64,000 nt of DNA from Phocaeicola faecium. GTDB lineage: Bacteria; Bacteroidota; Bacteroidia; Bacteroidales; Bacteroidaceae. A program made the translations under genes and the position numbers. The notes under the pieces were generated by a model that worked only from the letters and a program-made list of their open reading frames with translations, did no database searches and was not told the origin of the DNA. Shown here piece after piece: positions 35,452 through 43,533 of the stretch; the stretch's first letter is position 1; every line of letters begins with the position of its first letter. Location: assembly GCF_014837055.1 (NCBI RefSeq), contig NZ_JACSPQ010000001.1, forward strand, positions 795,035 through 859,034, in the 5' to 3' direction.

Positions 35452-35920
35452 CACCACAGATTACACAGATTATTATTTTTTGAAACGCGGATTCACGCGG
35501 ATTTACGCGGAGTAAATAATTTTATTTCTTTTTCATCTGCGGAAATCTGTGTAATCGGCGGTGTATATTTGAAACGCGGATTAGCGCGGATTTACGCGGA
35601 GTAATAATTTTATTTTTTCTTCATCTGCGAAAATCTGTGTAATCGGCGGTGTATGCTTGAAACGCGGATTAGCGCGGATTTACGCGGAGTAATAATTTTA
35701 TTTTTTTCCATCTGCGGAAATCTGTGTAATCTGTGGTGTATATTTGAAACGCGGATTAGCGCGGATTTACACGGAGTGATAATTTTATTTTTTTCCATCT
35801 ACGAAAATCTGTGTAATCTGTGTTAAAAAACATTTCCATACGCAAAATAATAATTTATTTAATCTGTGTAATCTGTGGTGAAAATTCCCACACAGCATTA
35901 TATCCGTGTAATCGGTGGTG
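35452..35920. repeat. family B array: four tandem ~88-bp units plus ends
   Basis: Between a left end (CACCACAGATTACACAGATT at 35452) and right ends up to 35920 are four head-to-tail units beginning GAAACGCGGATT at 35482, 35571, 35659 and 35746 (periods 89, 88 and 87). Each runs GCGGATT repeats, TAATAATTTTATTTTTT, CATCTGCGAAAATCTGTGTA and ATC[TG]GYGGTG. This is the most regular copy of the family and the only one amplified in tandem. Open frames inside it repeat the same translation and are not genes. Confidence 0.9.
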
Positions 35921-36245
35921 AGAAAAGAGGGATAACGCGGCTGTGGGGGGTGAACTCCGTGGCGGAGAGGTTGAAGGGAGCGATGCGGACGGCGTGCAGC
36001 GGTGCGGCGGGCTGGCTGCGGAGGCGGTCGGCGTAACCGGAAAAGGGTTCTTCGGGACGGCGCGGGGGAAAACCGGGGGCGATGACGATGATGCCGCTCA
36101 CCCACTCGGTGTGACTGATTTCTTCACGCAGGGGAAAGACGGTACGCACGATGCCGCTGTCGTCAAGCTCTACCACGTGGAGGTCGAGCATTCTCTGTTC
36201 GCTCGACAGATAGATGCGGCGGGCGGCAAATCGCTTCATGATCAT
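35898..36245 (-). CDS. hypothetical protein whose C-terminus is encoded by a repeat
   Basis: This 115-aa product starts at an ATGA overlap with the DUF4296 gene stop (alternative start 36239), so it is translationally coupled. The N-terminal part (FAARRIYLSSEQRMLDLHVVELDDSGIVRTVFPLREEISH) looks like a small beta-rich domain; no family recognised. The last residues (SPPITRI) and the stop come from family B sequence. Insertion of the repeat probably truncated or replaced the original end. Confidence 0.6.
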   Translation of the reverse strand: MIMKRFAARRIYLSSEQRMLDLHVVELDDSGIVRTVFPLREEISHTEWVSGIIVIAPGFPPRRPEEPFSGYADRLRSQPAAPLHAVRIAPFNLSATEFTPHSRVIPLFSPPITRI

Positions 36246-37096
36246 CGGGGTGAGGCGGTGCGCACTTTGCGGTTTTTCACTTCGGGAGCTTCCGCTTCGT
36301 CGTCGGCAGGTTTCGATGCCGGGGCTACCGAAGCACTGCCGTTGTGGTTGCGCGTCAGGCTGATGCCGTTTATCAGCACGCTGCCCTCTGAGGCGAGGTC
36401 GGAATCGTAATAAATAAATCCGTTGATGGTTTTAAACTTATACGCCGAGTCGGCACGGAGCGTGAGGCGCTGCGTCCCCGACGAGGTGATGACGCGCGTA
36501 ATGCCTTGCGTGCTGTCGTTGTCGAAGGTAAAGTTCAGTCCCATCACCGCTTTGGCTTTTTGGCGGGCTTGAGGCATGAAAAGGAAATTCGCCTCCCACG
36601 TCATGCCGTCGTGAGGCCTGAACGAGGTGTCGGCACGCAGTTCGAAAGTCACCTTATTGGTCAGTTCAGACGATGAGAGCCAGTAAAGCGAAGGCATGTC
36701 TACCGTGTCGCGGAAGAGCGTAAGCGAGGTCTGCCCGCTGCGCCGGTCGGCAAACTTGCGCACCTGTTTTCCGTCGGCCTCGAAGCGTTTCAGCAGATTG
36801 TCGTAGATGGCAGCCAACTCCTCACCGTGACGCGAGTACCACACCATCGACGAGTCGAACTCTGCCTCGGTCACGCCGTGTTTGCGGAACACATACTCCG
36901 CGTAAGCCTCCTTCTTGTAACTTTCGGTATGGGGCAATTCGCCTTGCAGCGTGGTGCCGAGGTGGTAATCGTACAACAGATTTTCCATTTCGGCAGGCTG
37001 GATGATGTCGGACGGAATCTGCTTTCCACATCCCGCCAGTGCGCCTGTCACGGCTGCTGCCACAAGCCAACTTGCGTATCTCTTACTTTTTTTCAT
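36242..37096 (-). CDS. DUF4296 domain lipoprotein
   Basis: The 284-aa protein has a lipoprotein signal (SWLVAAAVTGALAGC, Cys about 23) and an N-terminal DUF4296 domain: IPSDIIQPAEMENLLYDYHLGTTLQGELPHTESYKKEAYAEYVFRKHGVTEAEFDSSMVWYSRH. A second half is beta-rich, with a low-complexity tail. DUF4296 proteins occur across Bacteroidetes beside lspA, as here; the lspA 3' end overlaps this gene's start by 14 bases. The role is unknown, but the context suggests envelope or lipoprotein handling. Confidence 0.87.
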   Translation of the reverse strand: MKKSKRYASWLVAAAVTGALAGCGKQIPSDIIQPAEMENLLYDYHLGTTLQGELPHTESYKKEAYAEYVFRKHGVTEAEFDSSMVWYSRHGEELAAIYDNLLKRFEADGKQVRKFADRRSGQTSLTLFRDTVDMPSLYWLSSSELTNKVTFELRADTSFRPHDGMTWEANFLFMPQARQKAKAVMGLNFTFDNDSTQGITRVITSSGTQRLTLRADSAYKFKTINGFIYYDSDLASEGSVLINGISLTRNHNGSASVAPASKPADDEAEAPEVKNRKVRTASPR

Positions 37097-37718
37097 GCTC
37101 TTCTTTGGTGTTCAGGTAACGGCTGTAAAATATCAGCAGGGCGATGATGCCGCAACTGATTGAGGCATCGGCAAAGTTGAATATCGGGCTGAAGAAGATG
37201 AAATGGTCGCCACCCACCCACGGCATCCACTGCGGCCAGTAGGTGTCGATAATCGGGAAGTAGAACATGTCGACCACCTTTCCGTGAAGCCAGTCGGCAT
37301 AGCCTTCTCCGATGGGAGTCCACGTAGCCACCTGAAAGGGAGTGCTCTCTGAGAATATTTCGCCGTAGAACACACAGTCGATGATGTTTCCCACGGCTCC
37401 GGCGAGTATCAGCGCGAGGCAGACCACGTATCCGTTTGCCACGCGGCGTTCCTTGCGGCGCACGATTGAAACCAGATACCATGTGATGAGGATTACAGCC
37501 ACGATGCGGAACAGCGTGAGAAACAGTTTGGCGAATATCTCCAAACCGAACGCCATGCCGGGGTTTTCGGTGAAATAGATGTAAAACCAGTCGGTGACGC
37601 GGATGTTTTCGTGGAGCGCCATGTTGGTTTTCACCGCAATCTTGATTACCTGATCAATCACTAATACCAAAAAAACAATCAGGGCAGCCAGCCGCCCCTG
37701 AGTGAGCCATTTCTTCAT
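37083..37718 (-). CDS. lspA: lipoprotein signal peptidase (signal peptidase II)
   Basis: LspA removes the signal peptide of diacylglyceryl-modified prolipoproteins in the inner membrane. The 211-aa protein has four helices and both aspartate boxes, GAVGNIIDCVFYG and FNFADASISCG, with the catalytic Asp pair. It is somewhat longer than enterobacterial LspA owing to a loop between the boxes (YWPQWMPWVGGDHF), as is common in Bacteroidetes. It is followed by the DUF4296 lipoprotein gene and preceded by the DksA-like gene, probably one transcript. Confidence 0.94.
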   Translation of the reverse strand: MKKWLTQGRLAALIVFLVLVIDQVIKIAVKTNMALHENIRVTDWFYIYFTENPGMAFGLEIFAKLFLTLFRIVAVILITWYLVSIVRRKERRVANGYVVCLALILAGAVGNIIDCVFYGEIFSESTPFQVATWTPIGEGYADWLHGKVVDMFYFPIIDTYWPQWMPWVGGDHFIFFSPIFNFADASISCGIIALLIFYSRYLNTKEEHEKK

Positions 37719-37776
37719 ACGCAGGTATTGAAACGGGGAGACACACCGCCTCCCCTTCTTTTTTTTACTTGTTTAA

Positions 37777-38157
37777 TTATTTCTTTCCGGCCTGTTTTGC
37801 TTCGATGCTCAACGTAGCGTGAGGAACCGCCCGGAGGCGTTCGGCAGGAATCAGCTTGCCGGTTTCACGGCAGATTCCGTACGTTTTGTTCTCGATGCGC
37901 ACCAGTGCCGCACGCAGGTTCTGGATGAATTTCAACTGACGGGATGCCAGACGGGTGGTTTCTTCTTTCGAAAGCGTGTTGGCGCCTTCTTCAAGCACCT
38001 TGTAGGTGGGCGAAGTATCGTCGGTATCGTTTCCGTCGGTGTTCATGATACTACTTTTTAATTTCTCATAGTCGCGCTCGGCGAGCTGAAGTTTTTCCAT
38101 GATAATGGCGCGGAACTCCTCGAGTTCGGCATCCGAATATCTCGTTTTTTCAGCCAT
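37777..38157 (-). CDS. DksA/TraR-family protein with degenerate zinc finger
   Basis: DksA-type proteins insert a coiled coil into the RNA polymerase secondary channel. The 126-aa product has the coiled-coil part (about 8-95) and a C-terminal segment YGICRETGKLIPAERLRAVPHATLSIEAK, which aligns with the C4 zinc-finger region. Only the first cysteine remains; the other three are replaced (R-E-T, A, I positions). It cannot bind zinc in the usual way. This variant form is the one usually seen in Bacteroidetes. Lies between ileS and lspA on the same strand. Confidence 0.88.
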   Translation of the reverse strand: MAEKTRYSDAELEEFRAIIMEKLQLAERDYEKLKSSIMNTDGNDTDDTSPTYKVLEEGANTLSKEETTRLASRQLKFIQNLRAALVRIENKTYGICRETGKLIPAERLRAVPHATLSIEAKQAGKK

Positions 38158-38243
38158 AGTTTTTAAGTTTTAAAAAGTTAATTAATAGTATCCGGTCTTC
38201 CGCGTCCTCAGCACGAGGACGCAGAGACGGATGTGTTCTTTTC

Positions 38244-41200
38244 TCACAATTTGGTTACCTTTATCATCAGCGAATAGTCGTCGAAGCTCAGCTCGGTGGC
38301 ATCCGCCACTTCGTCGGCAAGCGTCAACGAGTTTGCCAATACTTGGTTGCAAATATACGTATTATATTCGGTTACCGCATCATCGGTGTTCGGATTTTTC
38401 GACAAAACAATGTCTATCTTGTCGGTTATTTCGAAACCGCTGCTCTTACGGATGTTCTGGATGCGGTTTACCAGTTCGCGGGCGATACCTTCGCGGCGAA
38501 GCTCGTCGGTTACGGTAACTTCGAGCGCCACGGTGAGGCGGCCTTCGTTTGCCACGAGCCATCCGGGGATGTCTTCGCTGAAGATGTCGACGTCGGCGGC
38601 TTCGACCACAGCTTCCGCACCGTCGAGGATGAACGTGTAGCTGCCTTCACGCTCCAAGCGTGCGATTTCTTCTTGCGTCATTCCCGACACGGCGGCTGCC
38701 ACGGCTTTCATCTGCTTGCCGAACTTAGGTCCGAGCTTCTTGAAGTCGCACTTCACACGTTTTACCAGCACGCCCGAATCGCCTTCCACGAAGCGGAGTT
38801 CTTTCACATTTACTTCGCTCATTATCAAGTCTTTCACGGCTTCGATGTGGCGGCGTTGCTCCTCGTCTACCACCGGCACCATGATACATTGCAGGGGTTG
38901 GCGCACCTTGATGTTCACCTTGCGGCGCAGGGCGAGCACCATCGAGGTAACGTCTTGTGCCATCTGCATACGTGCCTCTAATTCTTTGTCGATGAGCGAC
39001 TCGTCTGCCACGGGGAAGTTTGCCAAGTGTACAGACACCACGTTGTCGCGTCCGGTTACCGAGGTGAGGTCCATGTACAGGCGGTCGGCGTAGAACGGTG
39101 CGATGGGCGCCATGAGGCGTGCCACGGTTTCCAAGCATACGTACAGCGTCTGGTATGCCGAGAGCTTATCGGCCGACATCGAGCTGCCCCAGAAGCGTTT
39201 GCGGTTCAGGCGCACGTACCAGTTGCTGAGATTGTCGTTTACGAAATCGGTAATCAGTCGTCCTGCCTTCGTGGGTTCGTAGTCGGTGTAACAAGCGTCA
39301 ACATCTTTTACCAGCGAGTTGAGCAGCGAGAGTATCCAGCGGTCGATTTCGGGACGTTCGCTTACGGGTACTTCGGGTTCGGCGTAGGTAAATCCGTCGA
39401 CGTTGGCATAGAGGGCGAAGAACGAGTAAGTGTTATACAGCGTGCCGAAGAATTTGCGGCGCACTTCGTCTACTCCGTCGGTATCGAACTTCAGGTTGTC
39501 CCACGGCGAGGAGTTGGTTATCATGTACCAGCGCAGGGGGTCGGAACCGAATTTCTCGATGGCTCCGAAGGGGTCGACGGCGTTGCCCAATCGTTTCGAC
39601 ATCTTGTTTCCGTTTTTGTCGAGCACGAGTCCGTTTGACACCACGTTTTTAAACGCCACGCTGTCGAACACCATCGTGGCGATGGCATGGAGCGTGAAGA
39701 ACCATCCGCGGGTCTGGTCTACTCCCTCGGCGATGAAGTCGGCGGGATAGTATGAACGGCTGTCTATCAGCTCTTTGTTTTCGAACGGGTAATGCAGTTG
39801 GGCGTAAGGCATCGAGCCGGAGTCGAACCACACGTCAATCAGGTCGGTTTCGCGCTTCATCGGTTTTCCGCTCGGCGAAACGAGGATGATGTCATCCACG
39901 TAGGGGCGGTGGAGGTCGATGAGGTCATAGTTTTCTTTCGTATATACGCCCGGCACGAACCCTGCTTTTTTGTATGGGTTGCACTCCATGACGCCTGCGG
40001 TAACAGCCTTCTCCACTTCCGCATAGAGTTCTTCAAGCGAGCCGATACATTTTTCCTCTCCGTCTTCGCTGCGCCATACGGGTAACGGCGTACCCCAGTA
40101 GCGCGAACGGCTCAAGTTCCAGTCGTTGAGGTTTTCAAGCCACTTGCCGAAGCGTCCTGTGCCGGTCGATTCAGGTTTCCAGTTGATGGTTTTGTTCAGC
40201 TCCATCATGCGTTCCTTGCAGGCGGTAGAGCGGATGAACCAACTGTCGAGCGGATAGTAAAGCACGGGCTTGTCGGTGCGCCAGCAGTGCGGATAGTTAT
40301 GCACGTGTTTCTCGGTCTTGAACGCCAAGCCTTGCTGCTTGAGCATCATGCAGAGGTACACGTCGAGCGATTCGGCTGCCTGAGCCGCCTTTTCGTCGTA
40401 TTTTCCGTCGATGGTGAACTGGGGGTCGTAAGCGTTTTTCACCCAGCGTCCTTCGTATTCCTTGTATTTTTCCACGTCGATGCAGGTGCTGACGAATGTT
40501 TCGTCCAGCTCGCTCATCAGGAAGAACTTACCCGTGAGGTCTACCATCGGGCGGGTTTCTCCTTTCTTGGTAATCATGAACAGCGAGGGGATGCCTGCCG
40601 CGCGTGCCACGAAAGCGTCGTCGGCTCCGAAGGTGGGCGCGATGTGAACGATACCCGTACCGTCTTCGGTGGTCACGTAATCGCCGGGGATGACGCGGAA
40701 CGCTTTGGCAGATGCCTCGTGCCACGTGCCGTCTTCGGCTGCCTCAACGGGTTTCACCCACGGGATGAGCTGTTCGTACTCCATTCCCACGAGGTCGGTA
40801 CCCTTGTAGCGTCCCACTATCTCGAAGGGAATCAGCTTGTCGCCCGGCTTGTAGTCGGCCAGCGCGATGCCTTCCGCCTTCTTGTTGAAGTGAGTATAGA
40901 GCAGGTCTTCGGCAAGCACCACGGTCATCTTCTCGCCCGAATAAGCGTTGTAGGTGCGCACTGCCACGTAGGTATATTTCGGTCCTACGCAGAGGGCGGT
41001 ATTCGAGGGGAGCGTCCACGGCGTAGTGGTCCACGCCACGAAGTAAGGCGTCCCCCACCCCGTCATTTCGGGTTTGGGATTTTTCATCTTAAACTGAGCC
41101 ACCACGGTTAGGTCTTTCACGTCGCGGTAACATCCGGGCTGGTTCAGCTCGTGCGAGCTGAGTCCCGTTCCGGCAGCGGGCGAATAAGGCTGAATGGTAT

Positions 41201-41732
41201 ATCCTTTATACAGCAATCCTTTCGCGTAGAGCTGTTTGAGCAGCCACCACAGGGTTTCGATGTATCGGTTATCGTAAGTGATGTAAGGGTTATCGAGATC
41301 TACCCAGTAACCCATCTTGTGAGTAAGGTCGGTCCACTCTTTGGTGAATTTCATCACATCCGTGCGGCAGTGGCGGTTATACTCTGCCACCGAGATGGTT
41401 TTACCGATATCCTCTTTGGTAATTCCCAATGCCTTCTCAACCCCCAGTTCGACGGGCAGCCCGTGGGTATCCCATCCCGCTTTCCGCTTCACCTGATATC
41501 CCTTCATGGTTTTAAATCGGCAGAAAGTATCTTTAATGGTACGCGCCATCACGTGATGAATGCCCGGCATACCGTTTGCCGAAGGAGGTCCCTCGTAGAA
41601 TACAAACGAAGGACAGCCCTCGCGTTCCGTCATACTGCGGGAGAAGACATCGTTCTCATCCCATTTTTTCAGCACTTCCTTGTTTACTTCCGACAGGTTG
41701 AGCTGCGAATATTCGGTAAATTTCTTACTCAT
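38244..41732 (-). CDS. ileS: isoleucyl-tRNA synthetase
   Basis: IleS charges tRNA-Ile. The 1162-aa class I synthetase has the HIGH-type signature PSANGMPGIHHVMART near residue 51, the editing domain in the middle (WTTTPWTLPSNTAL, GTGIVHIAPTFGADD), and KMSKRLGNAVDP as the KMSKS loop. The long C-terminal part lacks the zinc-binding cysteines of the E. coli enzyme, consistent with the eukaryote-like IleS2 form often associated with mupirocin tolerance; that phenotype is inference. Two CAAATTTA motifs (41805 and 41818) read as TAAATTTG -7 boxes on the minus strand. Confidence 0.96.
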   Translation of the reverse strand: MSKKFTEYSQLNLSEVNKEVLKKWDENDVFSRSMTEREGCPSFVFYEGPPSANGMPGIHHVMARTIKDTFCRFKTMKGYQVKRKAGWDTHGLPVELGVEKALGITKEDIGKTISVAEYNRHCRTDVMKFTKEWTDLTHKMGYWVDLDNPYITYDNRYIETLWWLLKQLYAKGLLYKGYTIQPYSPAAGTGLSSHELNQPGCYRDVKDLTVVAQFKMKNPKPEMTGWGTPYFVAWTTTPWTLPSNTALCVGPKYTYVAVRTYNAYSGEKMTVVLAEDLLYTHFNKKAEGIALADYKPGDKLIPFEIVGRYKGTDLVGMEYEQLIPWVKPVEAAEDGTWHEASAKAFRVIPGDYVTTEDGTGIVHIAPTFGADDAFVARAAGIPSLFMITKKGETRPMVDLTGKFFLMSELDETFVSTCIDVEKYKEYEGRWVKNAYDPQFTIDGKYDEKAAQAAESLDVYLCMMLKQQGLAFKTEKHVHNYPHCWRTDKPVLYYPLDSWFIRSTACKERMMELNKTINWKPESTGTGRFGKWLENLNDWNLSRSRYWGTPLPVWRSEDGEEKCIGSLEELYAEVEKAVTAGVMECNPYKKAGFVPGVYTKENYDLIDLHRPYVDDIILVSPSGKPMKRETDLIDVWFDSGSMPYAQLHYPFENKELIDSRSYYPADFIAEGVDQTRGWFFTLHAIATMVFDSVAFKNVVSNGLVLDKNGNKMSKRLGNAVDPFGAIEKFGSDPLRWYMITNSSPWDNLKFDTDGVDEVRRKFFGTLYNTYSFFALYANVDGFTYAEPEVPVSERPEIDRWILSLLNSLVKDVDACYTDYEPTKAGRLITDFVNDNLSNWYVRLNRKRFWGSSMSADKLSAYQTLYVCLETVARLMAPIAPFYADRLYMDLTSVTGRDNVVSVHLANFPVADESLIDKELEARMQMAQDVTSMVLALRRKVNIKVRQPLQCIMVPVVDEEQRRHIEAVKDLIMSEVNVKELRFVEGDSGVLVKRVKCDFKKLGPKFGKQMKAVAAAVSGMTQEEIARLEREGSYTFILDGAEAVVEAADVDIFSEDIPGWLVANEGRLTVALEVTVTDELRREGIARELVNRIQNIRKSSGFEITDKIDIVLSKNPNTDDAVTEYNTYICNQVLANSLTLADEVADATELSFDDYSLMIKVTKL

Positions 41733-41804
41733 AATCTATCTCTCTTGTTTTTCTTTTATTATTTCCTAAAACTTGCACATTCGGCGGGGAGGAAATAACC
41801 TCCC

Positions 41805-41825
41805 CAAATTTAGGGTGCAAATTTA
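41805..41825 (-). promoter_or_regulatory. tandem -7 boxes upstream of ileS
   Basis: CAAATTTA occurs at 41805-41812 and again at 41818-41825. On the minus strand each reads TAAATTTG, a perfect Bacteroides -7 element. Only one need be used, and -33 matches are weak. Confidence 0.45.
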
Positions 41826-41895
41826 TAAGAAAAAAGAATAAGAGTAAAACATTTGAGATAGTATTCTCATTAACAACACTTAAAAATGGTTTCCA

Positions 41896-42333
41896 TCAGT
41901 CGTCGATGTCGATAACCTGCATCTGATTGTTGAACTTGATTTCCCAGCGGTTAGAGAGCTTCACTTCGTATTCTTTCTTGCTTCGTTCTATCTTCAGAAT
42001 CTCGGCGTCGGGATAGTTCGTCTTCACGTAATCGCGTATGGCTGCGGGCACGATTGCCTCCGGCACGGGGTTCCGTGTACATTTCACCTCCGTCCATCCC
42101 CCGGTGCGGTCGAACTCCACCTTGTCGCCATTGGTAAATATCACCTCGTAGTTTTTCGAGAGCATATCGCTTTCCATTTTAGCCAGCGCCACTTTGTGCT
42201 TACTGAAATGGGTGGTGATGAAAGTCTGCGCCGGTGTGGGCAACTGTCCTATCTGGATGGGCTTGTCGCTGTCGGCAAGTGCGGCAGTCGAAAACGTAAA
42301 CACGCATACAAGCAAAAGGAATAATTTCTTCAT
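41896..42333 (-). CDS. PepSY-like periplasmic protein
   Basis: The 145-aa protein has a signal peptide (LFLLLVCVFTFSTAALA) and two copies of the PepSY-like (DUF2874-type) beta-alpha motif. The first is LPTPAQTFITTHFSKHKVALAKMESDMLSKNYEVIFTNGDKVEFDRTGGWTEV. The second is VPEAIVPAAIRDYVKTNYPDAEILKIERSKKEYEVKLSNRWEIKFN. Such proteins are periplasmic and often encoded beside a two-component system. Here the two-component genes are 1.2 kb away, separated by an AT-rich foreign-looking gene. Confidence 0.87.
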   Translation of the reverse strand: MKKLFLLLVCVFTFSTAALADSDKPIQIGQLPTPAQTFITTHFSKHKVALAKMESDMLSKNYEVIFTNGDKVEFDRTGGWTEVKCTRNPVPEAIVPAAIRDYVKTNYPDAEILKIERSKKEYEVKLSNRWEIKFNNQMQVIDIDD

Positions 42334-42629
42334 GATTCATACATTTTAAAAAGTGGGATAATCGTTTCGCTACTGCAAAGATGGGAAACGAATCTGAAAA
42401 GAATTTGAAATGAGCATCGAAAATCTGGATAATGGGGTGCGTGATAATTAACAACGATGCCAATGCGTTTGTTTTTTAATCAATTAGAAAACTGAAAACG
42501 CTAACAGTAGAACCGGTCGATCCTACGAATAGAACCGGTCAACTCATCCGCACGTAATAAACGATGCTACCGCAATGTTTTTTAGGGACTCAACGGCAAC
42601 ACAAATGACATATTCATTCCATGATTCTT
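42334..42629. other. spacer with a copy of a 41-nt repeat
   Basis: This 296-base spacer holds no gene I can support. Positions 42494-42534 align without gaps to 63508-63548 (32 of 41 bases identical, with identical blocks GAAAACGCTAAC and TACGAATAGAA at the same spacing). The part next to the PepSY gene is AT-rich and probably carries its promoter. Confidence 0.5.
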
Positions 42630-43376
42630 TTAAAGTATAAAGTCAAATGATTGTTTCTCCAATTCCATTTCGTATTGCTTAATAAGCGTATCATAGCTTA
42701 AAAAGGAAACGCGTTTATTCAAACGTAACTCATCAAAAGCATGAAAACGCATTTTATCCTCAAATTCAGGTTTTCTCTTTATATCTGCAACAATAGTCAT
42801 TCTTACATAAAAATCTTGCAAATCATTGAACTTTAACAACGAGTTCTGAATATCAGTAGAATGTTCAATCTCAAAAAAAGAATGAGGCATATTACGCTCG
42901 TTAAACCATATCGTATCAATAGTAGAACTACGCTTTATTATTTGAGGATAAGAATAAGACGGCAGCTCATTAAGCGTAGAAAGTTCTTGCAACTTCCTTC
43001 CATCATAAAATTTTTTATTTTTGTCTTGTTTTGGTATAAATGTCTGCATTTTATGAAACTTCCCTATTATCAATAAAATCCCCTGATAATAAGAATGATT
43101 AAACATCTTAACAGCATCCGAATCTTTATTCTTTTCGGTTTCTACAATTATACCTCTGTCTTCTATTTGCTTCTTATACTTTTCAAGCCCGTACAATCCC
43201 GGCTTTATTTTATAAATACCTTTAGTCTGCTGTACAATACGACGAATACTTGCAAATGGAGTTTTCGTTTTCCATTCACAATCTTTTATCTTAAAAACTT
43301 CCTTATTTAATTCACTTAAAGTAGCAACTCCGCCTAACTTATCTAAGGTTTCTATAACCGCTTCATATTGCTTCAT
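42630..43376 (-). CDS. putative winged-helix plus nuclease-fold protein
   Basis: The 248-aa protein has an N-terminal winged helix of HARE-HTH type (residues about 1-70: AVIETLDKLGGVATLSELNKEVF...PFASIRRIVQ...IYKIKPGLYGLEKY). The C-terminal part reads like an orphan restriction-endonuclease-like domain: TFIPKQDKN, LSTLNELP, IDTIWFN (Asp154), FFEIEHSTDIQNSLLKFNDLQDF (Glu169, Glu171), IVADIKR, VSFLSYDTL. A PD-(D/E)XK-related active site is inference. No methyltransferase is nearby. It is far more AT-rich than its neighbours and separates pepSY from its likely sensor genes, so it is probably acquired. Confidence 0.6.
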   Translation of the reverse strand: MKQYEAVIETLDKLGGVATLSELNKEVFKIKDCEWKTKTPFASIRRIVQQTKGIYKIKPGLYGLEKYKKQIEDRGIIVETEKNKDSDAVKMFNHSYYQGILLIIGKFHKMQTFIPKQDKNKKFYDGRKLQELSTLNELPSYSYPQIIKRSSTIDTIWFNERNMPHSFFEIEHSTDIQNSLLKFNDLQDFYVRMTIVADIKRKPEFEDKMRFHAFDELRLNKRVSFLSYDTLIKQYEMELEKQSFDFIL

Positions 43377-43533
43377 AATCGCATTAATCTTATTAAACTA
43401 ACAAACGGCTCTATGTTAGTCTTCCCTTTTGTCATCATGTATATAGAATACAAAGGTACAAAATACGATATGAATTTTGGGCTCAGAGGCTGCTTAAAAT
43501 TTCCTATCGAGGTAATTTATGTTTCCTGCATAA

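Noticed and set aside
35610..35798. Short open frames with repeated RRLHRFPQM-like translation, also at 20124-20360, 24893-25105 and 9070-9348
   Set aside because: They are translations of family B (and at 9070 also family A) repeat DNA. The same peptide recurs at each copy, which reflects repeat sequence and not protein conservation.
35482..35831. Possible CRISPR array
   Set aside because: The units are about 88 bp with no unique spacers between short repeats, and there are no cas genes.
37735..37767. GGGGAG/CTCCCC hairpin followed by a T run as a terminator
   Set aside because: The T run follows the hairpin on the plus strand, but the adjoining genes are all on the minus strand, so it cannot terminate them.
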